Origin: Burkholderiales bacterium
GTDB lineage: Bacteria > Pseudomonadota > Gammaproteobacteria > Burkholderiales > Burkholderiaceae_D
Length of the DNA stretch: 9,980 bases
Direction: 5' to 3'
Assembly (NCBI GenBank): GCA_028868455.1
Contig: JAGWUK010000065.1
Location: 1-9,980, forward strand
Each line of letters begins with the position of its first letter. The first letter of the stretch is position 1. Positions 1 to 6,964 of the stretch are shown one piece after another. The translations under genes were made by a program, and so were the position numbers. The notes beneath the pieces are model-generated. The model saw nothing but the letters and a program-made list of their open reading frames with translations. It had not been told where the DNA came from and did no database searches.

Positions 1-522
1 GTGAACGCCGAAGAGATCGGTTACACAGGAACAGAATTGCAGGACGCGATCAACAGCGATGCCGCTGCCCTGGCAAAATTCGAAACGATCCGTGCTTACG
101 GCGCAGTGCGCATGGGTTTGATCAAACATATCGACGAAGCCGCAAAACGCCAGCACACACCGAAGGTCGCTTTCGTCGCGAAGCCGCTCGACTATGTTTC
201 ATCAAGTGGCAAGCAAGTCAACGCCAGCGAAATCGATTTGCTTGTCCGTGCCATGTCGATGGGCAAATTACATCATGCCATGATGGGGACGGCGGCAGTC
301 GCGATCGGTACGGCCGCTGCCATTCCGGGGACGCTGGTAAATCTGGCTGCAGGCGGCGGAGAGCGCAGTGCAGTGCGTTTTGGTCACCCCTCCGGAACTT
401 TGCGGGTTGGCGCTGAAGCCAGCAAGGTGAACGATGAATGGGTCGTGAAAAAAGCCATCATGAGCCGCAGTGCACGGATATTAATGGAAGGCTGGGTGCG
501 CGTCCCCGGCGATAGTTTTTAA
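1..522 (+). CDS. prpF: 2-methylaconitate cis-trans isomerase PrpF, C-terminal part (5' end outside window)
   Basis: This is the C-terminal 173 residues of PrpF, which isomerises trans-2-methylaconitate to the cis form so that the AcnD-type methylcitrate cycle can continue from propionyl-CoA towards pyruvate and succinate. It is recognised by a conserved MGKLHHAMMGT stretch (about residues 87-97), an FGHPSG motif followed by TLRVGAEA (about 127-140), and the closing SRSARILMEGWVRVP segment, all typical of the end of the family. Family members are about 390-400 residues long, so more than half of the gene lies upstream. The GTG at base 1 is therefore an internal valine codon, not a start. It reads in the same direction as prpE, and acnD is expected just upstream by family knowledge, though it is not visible here. 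The reading frame is intact to its TAA stop. Confidence 0.9.
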   Translation: MNAEEIGYTGTELQDAINSDAAALAKFETIRAYGAVRMGLIKHIDEAAKRQHTPKVAFVAKPLDYVSSSGKQVNASEIDLLVRAMSMGKLHHAMMGTAAVAIGTAAAIPGTLVNLAAGGGERSAVRFGHPSGTLRVGAEASKVNDEWVVKKAIMSRSARILMEGWVRVPGDSF

Positions 523-557
523 GTAAAAACACACATAACCCGCATCGATATTTGATC

Positions 558-583
558 CTCCGCAATTCATGAGAATTGCGGAG
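558..583 (+). repeat. Perfect 11-bp inverted repeat, hairpin after prpF
   Basis: The arms CTCCGCAATTC (558-568) and GAATTGCGGAG (573-583) are perfect reverse complements separated by the 4-base loop ATGA. It starts 35 bases after the prpF stop. No T-run follows on either strand, so it does not look like a classical intrinsic terminator. It could be an RNA-stabilising or processing hairpin between cistrons, a weak attenuator, or a protein-binding dyad. The structure is directly visible; the role is inference. Confidence 0.7.
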
Positions 584-596
584 CGGGGGAGACTAC

Positions 597-622
597 GTCC
601 GAAATTTCGTCGGACCTATAAT
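597..622 (+). promoter_or_regulatory. Candidate promoter: TATAAT box with adjoining dyad
   Basis: A consensus TATAAT lies at 617-622. Immediately upstream is a dyad GTCCGA (597-602) / TCGGAC (610-615) whose centre contains the 10-bp palindrome CGAAATTTCG (600-609). No good TTGACA-like box is present 16-19 bases upstream of the TATAAT; the best-spaced hexamers match poorly. A promoter with a poor -35 and a dyad in the spacer would fit a regulator-dependent promoter. Transcription starting about 7 bases downstream would leave a leader of only about 12 bases before the ATG at 641, so this may be a chance match and the gene may depend on read-through from prpF. Confidence 0.4.
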
Positions 623-640
623 GAAAAATAAGGGCAACAC

Positions 641-1342
641 ATGTGGTTTAGCATCGCGGGAACGTTGAATTCAATTTTTATCGTTATTAGTTTGTGGGGA
701 ATCTGGGCGCAGGTAAAGAAAGTTTGGGATAGAAAGAAAAATCCTGAAGAGTCTGGTTCGACAACGCAGCTTTTGTCTTTGAATCAGTTCAGTGTCAGTT
801 TTCTGGCGTACTGGTCTTTCTTCGTCTATGGCTATTCGATGAAACCTTTTAATCATTTTATCGTGTGGCCACGTTTGTTTGCGGCGGTTTTGGTGCTCGT
901 GCTTTTGTTTGAAATGGCGCGCGACCGGAAAACCACAACGACAAAGACGGTCGCCGGTGTGGCAAGTCTGATGATGTTGTTAGGAGTGTGCGGTCTTTTA
1001 TTCGGACGCCAATTCGTCGATGAGGGGCGCATCGTTTCTCAAGTGTTAATCGTGACGATTACCGGATTGCTGGCGCAAGGTTATGCGCATCAGATTAAAT
1101 TAATTTTGGATTCAGGAAGTACCGGTGCTGTCTCAATCAAAATGAGTCAGTTCATTTTGGCGATGGATGTGACGACAATATTTTTTGCGTTGGTGATGGG
1201 ATTGCACAATGGTTGGCCCTTACTGTTATTGGCAAGTGTGAGCGCGGCAACAAAATTGATGATGATGTATTTGTTTTATTGGGTAAGAGTCAGTCCTGTG
1301 GCAGGAAAGCGAAGAATAGAAAAACAAGCCGTCAGCGTCTAA
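641..1342 (+). CDS. Seven-helix PQ-loop/SWEET-like membrane protein
   Basis: A 233-residue integral membrane protein of unknown substrate. Hydrophobic segments lie at about residues 4-26, 50-65, 73-92, 103-121, 130-150, 167-187 and 191-215, giving seven helices. After helix 1 there is WAQVKKVW followed by an SGST...LS stretch (38-46), and after helix 5 YAHQIKLIL followed by SGST..VS (158-165). These pair as two copies of a PQ-loop-like unit, with AQ and HQ in place of PQ. The order, three helices, one linker helix, three helices, is that of eukaryotic SWEET proteins; most bacterial relatives known to me are single-unit semiSWEETs of about 90 residues. The ATG at 641 has AAGGG six bases upstream. 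The gene sits between prpF and prpE, 57 bases before the prpE start, and appears richer in A/T than both. A transport role is inference. Other polytopic families cannot be excluded. Confidence 0.75.
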   Translation: MWFSIAGTLNSIFIVISLWGIWAQVKKVWDRKKNPEESGSTTQLLSLNQFSVSFLAYWSFFVYGYSMKPFNHFIVWPRLFAAVLVLVLLFEMARDRKTTTTKTVAGVASLMMLLGVCGLLFGRQFVDEGRIVSQVLIVTITGLLAQGYAHQIKLILDSGSTGAVSIKMSQFILAMDVTTIFFALVMGLHNGWPLLLLASVSAATKLMMMYLFYWVRVSPVAGKRRIEKQAVSV

Positions 1343-1390
1343 GCGTCAAGTTCCGTTTAATTGGGTTTTTAATGATGTGCCTCATCTGTT

Positions 1391-1394
1391 GGAG
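1391..1394 (+). promoter_or_regulatory. Ribosome binding site of prpE
   Basis: GGAG lies five bases before the ATG at 1400 and supports that start. No separate promoter was recognised in the 57-base gap after the membrane protein gene, so co-transcription of the two genes is likely. Confidence 0.7.
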
Positions 1395-1399
1395 ACAAA

Positions 1400-3289
1400 A
1401 TGAACTACCAAAAATTTTACCAAGCGTCGATACAAGAGCCTGAGACATTCTGGGCAGAACAGGCCAGGCTGATCGATTGGAAAGTGCCGTACACGCAAGT
1501 GCTTGACCACAGCAAGCCGCCGTTCGCAAAATGGTTTGTCGGCGGTGAAACAAATCTTTGTTATAACGCGGTCGATCGCTGGCTGGAAACGCAGGCAGAT
1601 AAAGCTGCGCTGATCGCTATTTCGACGGAAACGAATTCCGAGAAAACGTATAGCTTCGCCGAGTTGCATACGGAGGTGCAACGCATGGCAGCGATTATGC
1701 TGTCGCTAGGGGTGAAGCAAGGTGACCGCGTATTGATCTATATGCCGATGATTGCCGAGGCAGCATTTGCGATGCTTGCCTGCGCGCGAATTGGTGCTGT
1801 GCATTCGGTGGTGTTTGGTGGTTTTGCATCCAAGAGCCTGGCAACCAGAATCGACGACGCCAAGCCTGTACTGGTGGTGTCGGCCGATGCCGGCATGCGC
1901 GGTGGTAAAGCTGTTCCGTACAAGCCATTGCTGGACGAAGCGATAGCTTTGGCTGAGTATCAGCCTCAGCATGTTTTGCTGGTCAATCGCGGACTGGATG
2001 CCATGAAACTGCAGCAAGGGCGCGACGTGGATTATGCCAGCGCCAGAGCGCAGCATATGGATGCCCAGGTTCCGGTGACATGGCTGGAATCGAATGCAAT
2101 GTCCTATGTTTTATATACGTCTGGAACGACAGGTAAACCCAAAGGCGTGCAGCGCGATGTAGGCGGTTATGCGGTAGCGCTGGCATCATCCATGAAAAAT
2201 ATTTTCTGCGGCAACCCCGGAGAAACCTATTTTGCGACTTCAGACATAGGCTGGGTGGTCGGGCATTCGTATATCGTCTATGGTCCGTTGATCGCAGGGA
2301 TGGCGACTATCATGTATGAAGGAACTCCGATACGTCCCGATGCTGGTATCTGGTGGAGTATCGTCGAAAAATACAAAGTGACGCGCATGTTTTCCGCACC
2401 AACGGCGATTCGTGTACTGAAAAAACATCCTCCAGAATTGATGCGCAAGTACGATTTGTCATCGCTGAAGTCCTTGTTTCTTGCCGGCGAGCCTTTGGAT
2501 GAAACGACTTCGAGCTGGATTGCCGAAGAACTTGGCGTACCGATTATCGACAATTACTGGCAGACAGAAACCGGCTGGCCCATCTTGTCCGTGGCACGCG
2601 GTGTCGAAGCCAAGGCAACCCGTCTTGGTAGCCCAGGCGTTGCCATGTATGGCTATAACGTGCACATTATTAATGAAGCGACAGGGGAAGAATGCGGCCC
2701 GAACGAAAAAGGTGTTGTCGCTATCAAAGGTCCGTTGCCACCGGGATGTATGCAAACGGTGTACGGCGACGATCAACGCTTTGTGCAAACCTATTGGAGT
2801 AATTTCGCGCACGAGCAACTGTATTCGACTTTCGATTGGGGGATTCGGGATGCAGATGGCTATTATTTCATTTTGGGCCGCACTGACGATGTGATTAATG
2901 TCGCAGGTCATCGCCTCGGAACGCGAGAAATCGAGGAAAGCATTTCCAGCCATCCGGAGATATCTGAAGTTGCCGTGGTGGGTGTTGAGGATAAATTGAA
3001 AGGGCAGGTTGCCGTTGCCTTTGCCATACTCAAGCATCCCGCGCTGGCAGAGACGCCGGAAGGAAGCAAGGCATTGGAAGCGGCAGTGATGGCCGTGGTG
3101 GACAAACAATTAGGTGCAGTTGCCCGCCCGGCACGCGTGCATTTTGTCGGCATGCTGCCAAAGACGCGTTCAGGGAAATTATTGCGCCGTTCTATTCAGG
3201 CTATTTGCGAAGGGCGTGATGCAGGTGATTTGACGACGATAGAAGATCCTTCGTCTTTGCAGCAAATCAAAGCTGCTCTCAGTCATTAA
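1400..3289 (+). CDS. prpE: Propionyl-CoA synthetase (propionate-CoA ligase) PrpE
   Basis: A 629-residue, full-length AMP-forming acyl-CoA synthetase that converts propionate, ATP and CoA to propionyl-CoA, AMP and pyrophosphate in the cytoplasm, feeding the methylcitrate cycle. It starts with the ACAS N-terminal domain (FYQASIQEPETFWAEQA, residues 6-22). The ATP-binding loop YTSGTTGKPKGV is at 239-250, the A5 motif YWQTETG at 386-392, the A7 motif DWGIRDADGYY at 479-489 with GRTDDVINVAGHRLG after it, and the A10 motif PKTRSGKLLRR at 587-597. K593 in A10 matches the catalytic lysine that is reversibly acylated in studied PrpE and Acs enzymes. The overall pattern resembles PrpE more than acetyl-CoA synthetase, and the neighbouring prpF supports this. 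All key motifs are intact. It ends at a strong hairpin. Confidence 0.95.
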   Translation: MNYQKFYQASIQEPETFWAEQARLIDWKVPYTQVLDHSKPPFAKWFVGGETNLCYNAVDRWLETQADKAALIAISTETNSEKTYSFAELHTEVQRMAAIMLSLGVKQGDRVLIYMPMIAEAAFAMLACARIGAVHSVVFGGFASKSLATRIDDAKPVLVVSADAGMRGGKAVPYKPLLDEAIALAEYQPQHVLLVNRGLDAMKLQQGRDVDYASARAQHMDAQVPVTWLESNAMSYVLYTSGTTGKPKGVQRDVGGYAVALASSMKNIFCGNPGETYFATSDIGWVVGHSYIVYGPLIAGMATIMYEGTPIRPDAGIWWSIVEKYKVTRMFSAPTAIRVLKKHPPELMRKYDLSSLKSLFLAGEPLDETTSSWIAEELGVPIIDNYWQTETGWPILSVARGVEAKATRLGSPGVAMYGYNVHIINEATGEECGPNEKGVVAIKGPLPPGCMQTVYGDDQRFVQTYWSNFAHEQLYSTFDWGIRDADGYYFILGRTDDVINVAGHRLGTREIEESISSHPEISEVAVVGVEDKLKGQVAVAFAILKHPALAETPEGSKALEAAVMAVVDKQLGAVARPARVHFVGMLPKTRSGKLLRRSIQAICEGRDAGDLTTIEDPSSLQQIKAALSH

Positions 3290-3295
3290 ATAAAG

Positions 3296-3326
3296 TCCGC
3301 AAGGGGAGGGAACCTCTCCTTGCGGA
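3296..3326. terminator. Hairpin terminator between convergent prpE and HDOD gene
   Basis: TCCGCAAGGGGAGG (3296-3309) pairs with CCTCTCCTTGCGGA (3313-3326) over 14 positions with a single G-T wobble and a 3-base loop. It lies 6 bases after the prpE stop and 23 bases past the stop of the opposing gene. On the - strand it is followed by the T-rich CTTTATTTAA, so it should work best as an intrinsic terminator for the HDOD gene. On the + strand there is no T-run, so termination of prpE there may be weaker or the hairpin may mainly protect the mRNA 3' end. Confidence 0.8.
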
Positions 3327-3349
3327 AGTAAAGCAGGGGGTGTGTTGAC

Positions 3350-4243
3350 TCAGGTTTGCAAAGCTGCGGTCAAGGTTTTTACTTCTTCATCCGATTCTTC
3401 CAAAATACTATTCAGGGTACCGTCGCCGACAACAAAGTCGATTTCCGAAGCATATTGTTCGGATTCTGAATACGAGTTGATATCCATCGGTGATTTGGTG
3501 TGCGCCAGTTCGTTAGCCAGCAGCAAGGTGTCACCGAGTGTTTCTGGTGGCATGGCGCGCATGCCGTACCAAAGCGCTTCAACTGCATCAATGACCGCTT
3601 GTGGCAATAACAAGCTTTTGATCACGGCGCGACCTATCATGGCCTCGGACGTTTCTTTGTCGATGATGGTATCGGTGAATGAAGGCAATTCCAGTGTGTC
3701 GGTTTCTTCCGGTTCAGGATCAGGATCCAGCAAACACGGAAATTCATCGACGCGCGATAGCAGATAAAAATTTCCGACCTCATGCACGATACCGGCAAAC
3801 ATGGCGGTGTCAGGATCAACTTTTGTAATGCGGCGGGCGATAACCTGGGCGAGGGCTGCGACCTGTGCCGAGTGTTCCCATAAATGCTTGGTCATTGTCT
3901 GCAATTGCGGATTCTTGCTTGTTCCGGCCAGTTGGCGAACGATCAGTGATGCGACAATCGCCCGCAAGGTGCGAAATCCGAGGCGATTAATTGCCGATTT
4001 AACGTTGGTGACAGAATTACCTCGGTTGAAAGCTGCGGAATTGGCAATGGCGACGACGCGAGCTGCCAGCAAAGGTTCGTTCATGACAAGCTTGGTTGCT
4101 GTGTCCACGCTGCAATCCGGGTCATCAATTGCTTGTTGAATTTTCAGCGACGCTGCGACATTGGTGGGAAATACCAATTCTCCCCGTTTTGCCTGTTCGA
4201 CGATATTGTTCAGCGCTTCAGTTCTGTTCATTGCAGCAGCCAT
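3350..4243 (-). CDS. HDOD-domain regulatory protein
   Basis: A protein of about 297 residues with a single HDOD domain, a non-enzymatic relative of HD phosphohydrolases found in regulators of signalling, motility and stress. Visible family features (numbered from the TTG at 4249) are the N-terminal ELVFPTNVAASLKIQQAIDD, the MNEPLLAARVVAIANSAAF helix (56-74), VKSAINRLGFRTLRAIVAS (83-101) and LWEHSAQVAALAQVIARR (123-140), then GIVHEVGNFYLL (153-164). The HD pair reads H156-E157, so metal-dependent catalysis is unlikely. An acidic stretch (DPDPEPEETD, 175-184) and an acidic C-terminus (EESDEEV) are unusual additions. The start is uncertain: TTG at 4249, ATG at 4243 and ATG at 4231 are in frame and none has a strong Shine-Dalgarno; I chose 4243. 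It seems monocistronic, and its partner is unknown. Confidence 0.85.
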   Translation of the reverse strand: MAAAMNRTEALNNIVEQAKRGELVFPTNVAASLKIQQAIDDPDCSVDTATKLVMNEPLLAARVVAIANSAAFNRGNSVTNVKSAINRLGFRTLRAIVASLIVRQLAGTSKNPQLQTMTKHLWEHSAQVAALAQVIARRITKVDPDTAMFAGIVHEVGNFYLLSRVDEFPCLLDPDPEPEETDTLELPSFTDTIIDKETSEAMIGRAVIKSLLLPQAVIDAVEALWYGMRAMPPETLGDTLLLANELAHTKSPMDINSYSESEQYASEIDFVVGDGTLNSILEESDEEVKTLTAALQT

Positions 4244-4266
4244 AGTCAACCATATTTACGTGAGTT

Positions 4267-4283
4267 AAACCTGATTCAGGTTT
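4267..4283. promoter_or_regulatory. 17-bp palindrome upstream of the HDOD gene, candidate operator
   Basis: AAACCTGA and TCAGGTTT are perfect 8-bp inverted arms around one central T. The site lies 23 bases upstream of the ATG at 4243, where a repressor would block transcription or translation. A second short dyad, GATGC (4287-4291) / GCATC (4298-4302), follows at once. I do not recognise the binding protein. The position fits an operator; that role is inference. Confidence 0.45.
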
Positions 4284-4683
4284 TGCGATGCATGCAAGCA
4301 TCATCCGGTCATTCAATATAAATGCAAAATCTGCAATAGCTTCGGCAAGACCATTTGTCCGACCGGGAATGGCGTTGGTCCGAGGTGTCAGACGCTTTAG
4401 TTTTTCATTCTGCTTCAGTTGTTGTTCAAGGTCAATAAAGCATTGTAGATATTGCGAAATTGTCTTGTCATTTTCGAATTGGGACTGACGCAAAACTGCC
4501 CCAGCGGTGTTATGGTTTCTGGTCGTACGATGTGTACTGCCTTCGTTGCTGCGCCTTGCTGGATCGATTTTTCTTAAGTCCCATGAATAAACAAAATGCC
4601 CCGGAATAGGCGTCGCTCCACATCAATCTATGAAAAGTGAGGTCGCCGATACAGTCGGCCGGGACATTTTCACAAGTTTTACT
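4284..4683. other. Stretch without a convincing gene between HDOD and DUF885 genes
   Basis: About 400 bases upstream of the HDOD gene and downstream of the DUF885 gene. Only short frames with poor composition or TTG starts cross it. On the - strand after the DUF885 stop there is a weak, bulged hairpin with core GCCGA/TCGGC (about 4645-4660), followed by CTCACTTTTC, which could be a poor terminator. The HDOD promoter must lie here, but no convincing -35/-10 pair was found. An 8-bp palindrome TCGTACGA is at 4523-4530. No tRNA or known riboswitch was recognised. Confidence 0.5.
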
Positions 4684-6525
4684 TTAGTTCCGTTTTTTTT
4701 GCTCGGCAATCCATTTATTGATTTTCATTTCCAGAAGCGACAAAGGCAGGGTGCCGTCGCTCAACACGACATCGTGAAACTGGCGCAGATCGAAACGGTC
4801 ACCCAAAGCGGCTTTGGCACGCTGGCGTAACTCTATGATTTTCAGTGAGCCAATTTTATAGCCGAGCGCCTGACCTGGCCACGCCATATAACGTTCGGTT
4901 GCCTGGCGGGCCGCCGCTTCGCTATAGCCCAAGGTCGTTTGCTGATAGCGAATGGCTTGTTCGCGTGTCCAGCCTTTCGCATGGAGTCCAGTATCGACGA
5001 CCAGACGCGTAGCGCGCAATAATTCATCGGTCAGATGTCCCAGATAGGCATTGGGATTATTTTCAAATAAGCCCATTTCCTTTCCCAGCGTTTCTGCATA
5101 CAAGGCCCAGCCTTCAGTGAAAGCGTTATTGCCCCCCACCTTGCGGAATTTGGGTACGTCAAGTTCTTGCAAGGTCGCCAGATGAAAGTGGTGGCCGGGT
5201 TGTCCTTCGTGCAAAAACAATGTGGTCATGCCAGTCGTGCTGTAGTCGGCAGGATTGTTGATGACCGCCCAGAAAACCCCGGGGCGGGAGCCATCAATTG
5301 CTGGCGGCGTGTAATGATCAGAGGCCGTTTTGCGGCTGATTTCTGGTTCGGCGCGAATATCAAGTTGCGCTTTTGGTACATGTCCGAATAATTGCGGTAA
5401 CTTGGCGCGAACCGATTTGTCTATTTCGCGGTAAGCATTGAGTACATCTGCTTCCGTTTTAAACGGACGATACTGCGGCTGGGTGTCTATCCATGCAGGC
5501 AGGCCGTTCGGATCGCCGCGATAACCCAGCTTAGGGCCAAGCTCTACAAATTCCTTTTGAATCCGGGCAACTTCTTTGATGCCAATCGCATAAATCTGTT
5601 CCGGACTGAGATTGGTGGTGGTCTGGTCGCGCACCCATGCACGGTACCATTGGCGTCCGTTCGGCAGGGCGCTCCAGCCTGAGCTCGTGCGGCTGGCTGG
5701 TAAATATTCCTGGCGTAAAAAAGTTTCGAATTCGCGTAGCGATGGCAATACTTTTGTTTCAATTGTCTTGCGATATTCCTCGGTCAGCCGGGTTTTTTCT
5801 TCGTCAGTGAATGACGCTGGGAAATTTTTGACCGGAATATAGTAAGGATGATTTTCTGCCGTATCGGACAAGAGTTGTTTGTATTGTGGCAACGTTGAGA
5901 TGACTAATGCCTTGGGCAAGACTATGCCACGGCGCATGCCTTCGTGCATATTCATGGTTGCCAGTTTTATCCATTCAGGCAATTGCGCCAAGCGATGTAA
6001 AAAAGCTTCATATTGCGGGACCGTTTGTAAAAGTTGCGCACTCTGTCCGCTGGCAAATTGCGCCAACGTTACTGGGATGCTGTCCATTTGGTTAATTGGC
6101 AACAAACGGTCATCGTATTTGACCATGTTGAGATTGGCTTGAATTTCATATTGAAGGCAATCGTAAGTAACCATATTTTTCGCACTGAGACTATCGCGCT
6201 TTATGGCGCGCAGTTGTGTACCAATGTCGCGCCACATGGCTATTTGCTTTGCTTTGACCTCTGTATCCAGAGTCATTGGCAAGCGGTCATCGTAGCGATT
6301 GTCGCCGTTGTATGTCGCTGTGATCGGCTCAAATTCGGATTGTTTTTCGTAATATTCTGACGCAAGTTCTTGCAACTTTTGTGCTGCCAAGTCTTGTGTC
6401 ATCGCAGATTGAGGCGATGTGCTGTCAATGTTTTCTTGCGCGATCGACACCGGAGAATAAACGGCTGCGCAACCGAGGGCAGTAATCAGAGAAATGATGG
6501 TAGGTAACGAGCGACTGGAGATCAT
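4684..6525 (-). CDS. Exported DUF885 family protein, putative metallopeptidase-like
   Basis: A 613-residue DUF885 protein, close to the usual family length of about 600. Residues 1-30 look like a signal peptide: SSRS, a hydrophobic core, then SIAQ-E, a possible signal peptidase I site. A weak lipobox, A-L-G-C (16-19), leaves a lipoprotein possible. The family signature HEGQPGHHFH is at 439-448, followed by FTEGWALYAE (469-478), VDTGLHAKGWT (510-520) and WPGQALGYKIG (549-559). The HExxPGHH motif with a downstream glutamate (E471) resembles the zinc site of gluzincin peptidases, so a periplasmic or surface peptidase is plausible; the substrate is unknown and no activity is established here. The ATG at 6525 gives a clean signal peptide, but the bases before it (ACTCCTT) hold no Shine-Dalgarno. 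No operon partner is visible. Confidence 0.9.
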   Translation of the reverse strand: MISSRSLPTIISLITALGCAAVYSPVSIAQENIDSTSPQSAMTQDLAAQKLQELASEYYEKQSEFEPITATYNGDNRYDDRLPMTLDTEVKAKQIAMWRDIGTQLRAIKRDSLSAKNMVTYDCLQYEIQANLNMVKYDDRLLPINQMDSIPVTLAQFASGQSAQLLQTVPQYEAFLHRLAQLPEWIKLATMNMHEGMRRGIVLPKALVISTLPQYKQLLSDTAENHPYYIPVKNFPASFTDEEKTRLTEEYRKTIETKVLPSLREFETFLRQEYLPASRTSSGWSALPNGRQWYRAWVRDQTTTNLSPEQIYAIGIKEVARIQKEFVELGPKLGYRGDPNGLPAWIDTQPQYRPFKTEADVLNAYREIDKSVRAKLPQLFGHVPKAQLDIRAEPEISRKTASDHYTPPAIDGSRPGVFWAVINNPADYSTTGMTTLFLHEGQPGHHFHLATLQELDVPKFRKVGGNNAFTEGWALYAETLGKEMGLFENNPNAYLGHLTDELLRATRLVVDTGLHAKGWTREQAIRYQQTTLGYSEAAARQATERYMAWPGQALGYKIGSLKIIELRQRAKAALGDRFDLRQFHDVVLSDGTLPLSLLEMKINKWIAEQKKRN

Positions 6526-6962
6526 AAGGAGTCTGCGTTGTAGTTTTTTTGATTGGGACGCTATTTTACGTCAGCATTGTTTGAACATTCGTTTTGTTCC
6601 AAGTTCATGAAAGTTTTTGACTGGCGATCTTTTATACGTCTGGTACCCCGCCATGCCGTATTTGTGTATCGATTGCGATGACGCATCGGCGCAGAACAAT
6701 TTATGGTGGAAGCATAATTACCATCGATTCTGAAGTTGCAAAGCACGTCCTGATATGTAAAGAATTTTTAAAACTGGTCGTTATCGTCAGTACGCTTATT
6801 TGCTATGAGCTACAGGGCATTTGCGAAATTGCTGCGGCGTCTCATGTTTTGTCGAACAATTTTCCTGCGCCCACAGTTAATTTGGTTAAGTCTCCTGATC
6901 GGCGACGACCATGTTTTGCGTCGCATGTTCTGCTTGCCAGGGGGCGATGTATAGGGCGATTT
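6526..6962. other. Divergent intergenic region, 437 bp
   Basis: This separates the - strand DUF885 gene from the + strand Ca-loop protein gene and must hold both promoters. A TAAAAT on the - strand (6563-6568) could be a -10 box for DUF885, but no fitting -35 precedes it. On the + strand no clear sigma-70 pair was found. An open frame from an ATG at 6678 runs into the downstream gene, but its first 95 codons encode a cysteine- and arginine-containing stretch unlike the rest of the protein and I treat it as non-coding. Confidence 0.5.
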
Positions 6963-6964
6963 AT
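6942..6964 (+). repeat. Tandem imperfect 11-bp direct repeat at the ribosome binding site
   Basis: GGGCGATGTAT (6942-6952) and GGGCGATTTAT (6954-6964) differ at one base and are 12 bases apart. The second copy supplies the AGGG Shine-Dalgarno (6953-6956) and runs into the ATG at 6963. The duplication gives two purine-rich candidate ribosome sites, though only the second is well placed. It could be chance. Confidence 0.45.

Noticed and set aside
1..3. GTG as the start codon of the first gene
   Set aside because: The protein matches only the C-terminal part of PrpF, so the gene begins outside the window.
2459..3109. 216-residue open frame on the - strand inside prpE
   Set aside because: It lies antisense to a fully conserved PrpE catalytic region and shows no domain; it is explained by codon bias of prpE.
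4218..4493. Possible 91-residue - strand gene overlapping the HDOD start
   Set aside because: It depends on a TTG start, has no recognisable domain, overlaps the HDOD coding region by about 26 bases and is only modestly gene-like; it may be chance. A conserved homologue would change this view.
6758..6787. TAAAG with a GTCGTTAT-like element, resembling a sigma-28 flagellar promoter
   Set aside because: Only about five of eight bases match the -10 consensus and it lies some 180 bases before the start codon; too weak to call.
6678..6962. 95-codon N-terminal extension of the Ca-loop protein
   Set aside because: The composition (Cys, Arg and His in an irregular pattern) differs from the rest of the protein, and the ATG at 6963 has a Shine-Dalgarno and begins a recognisable N-terminus.
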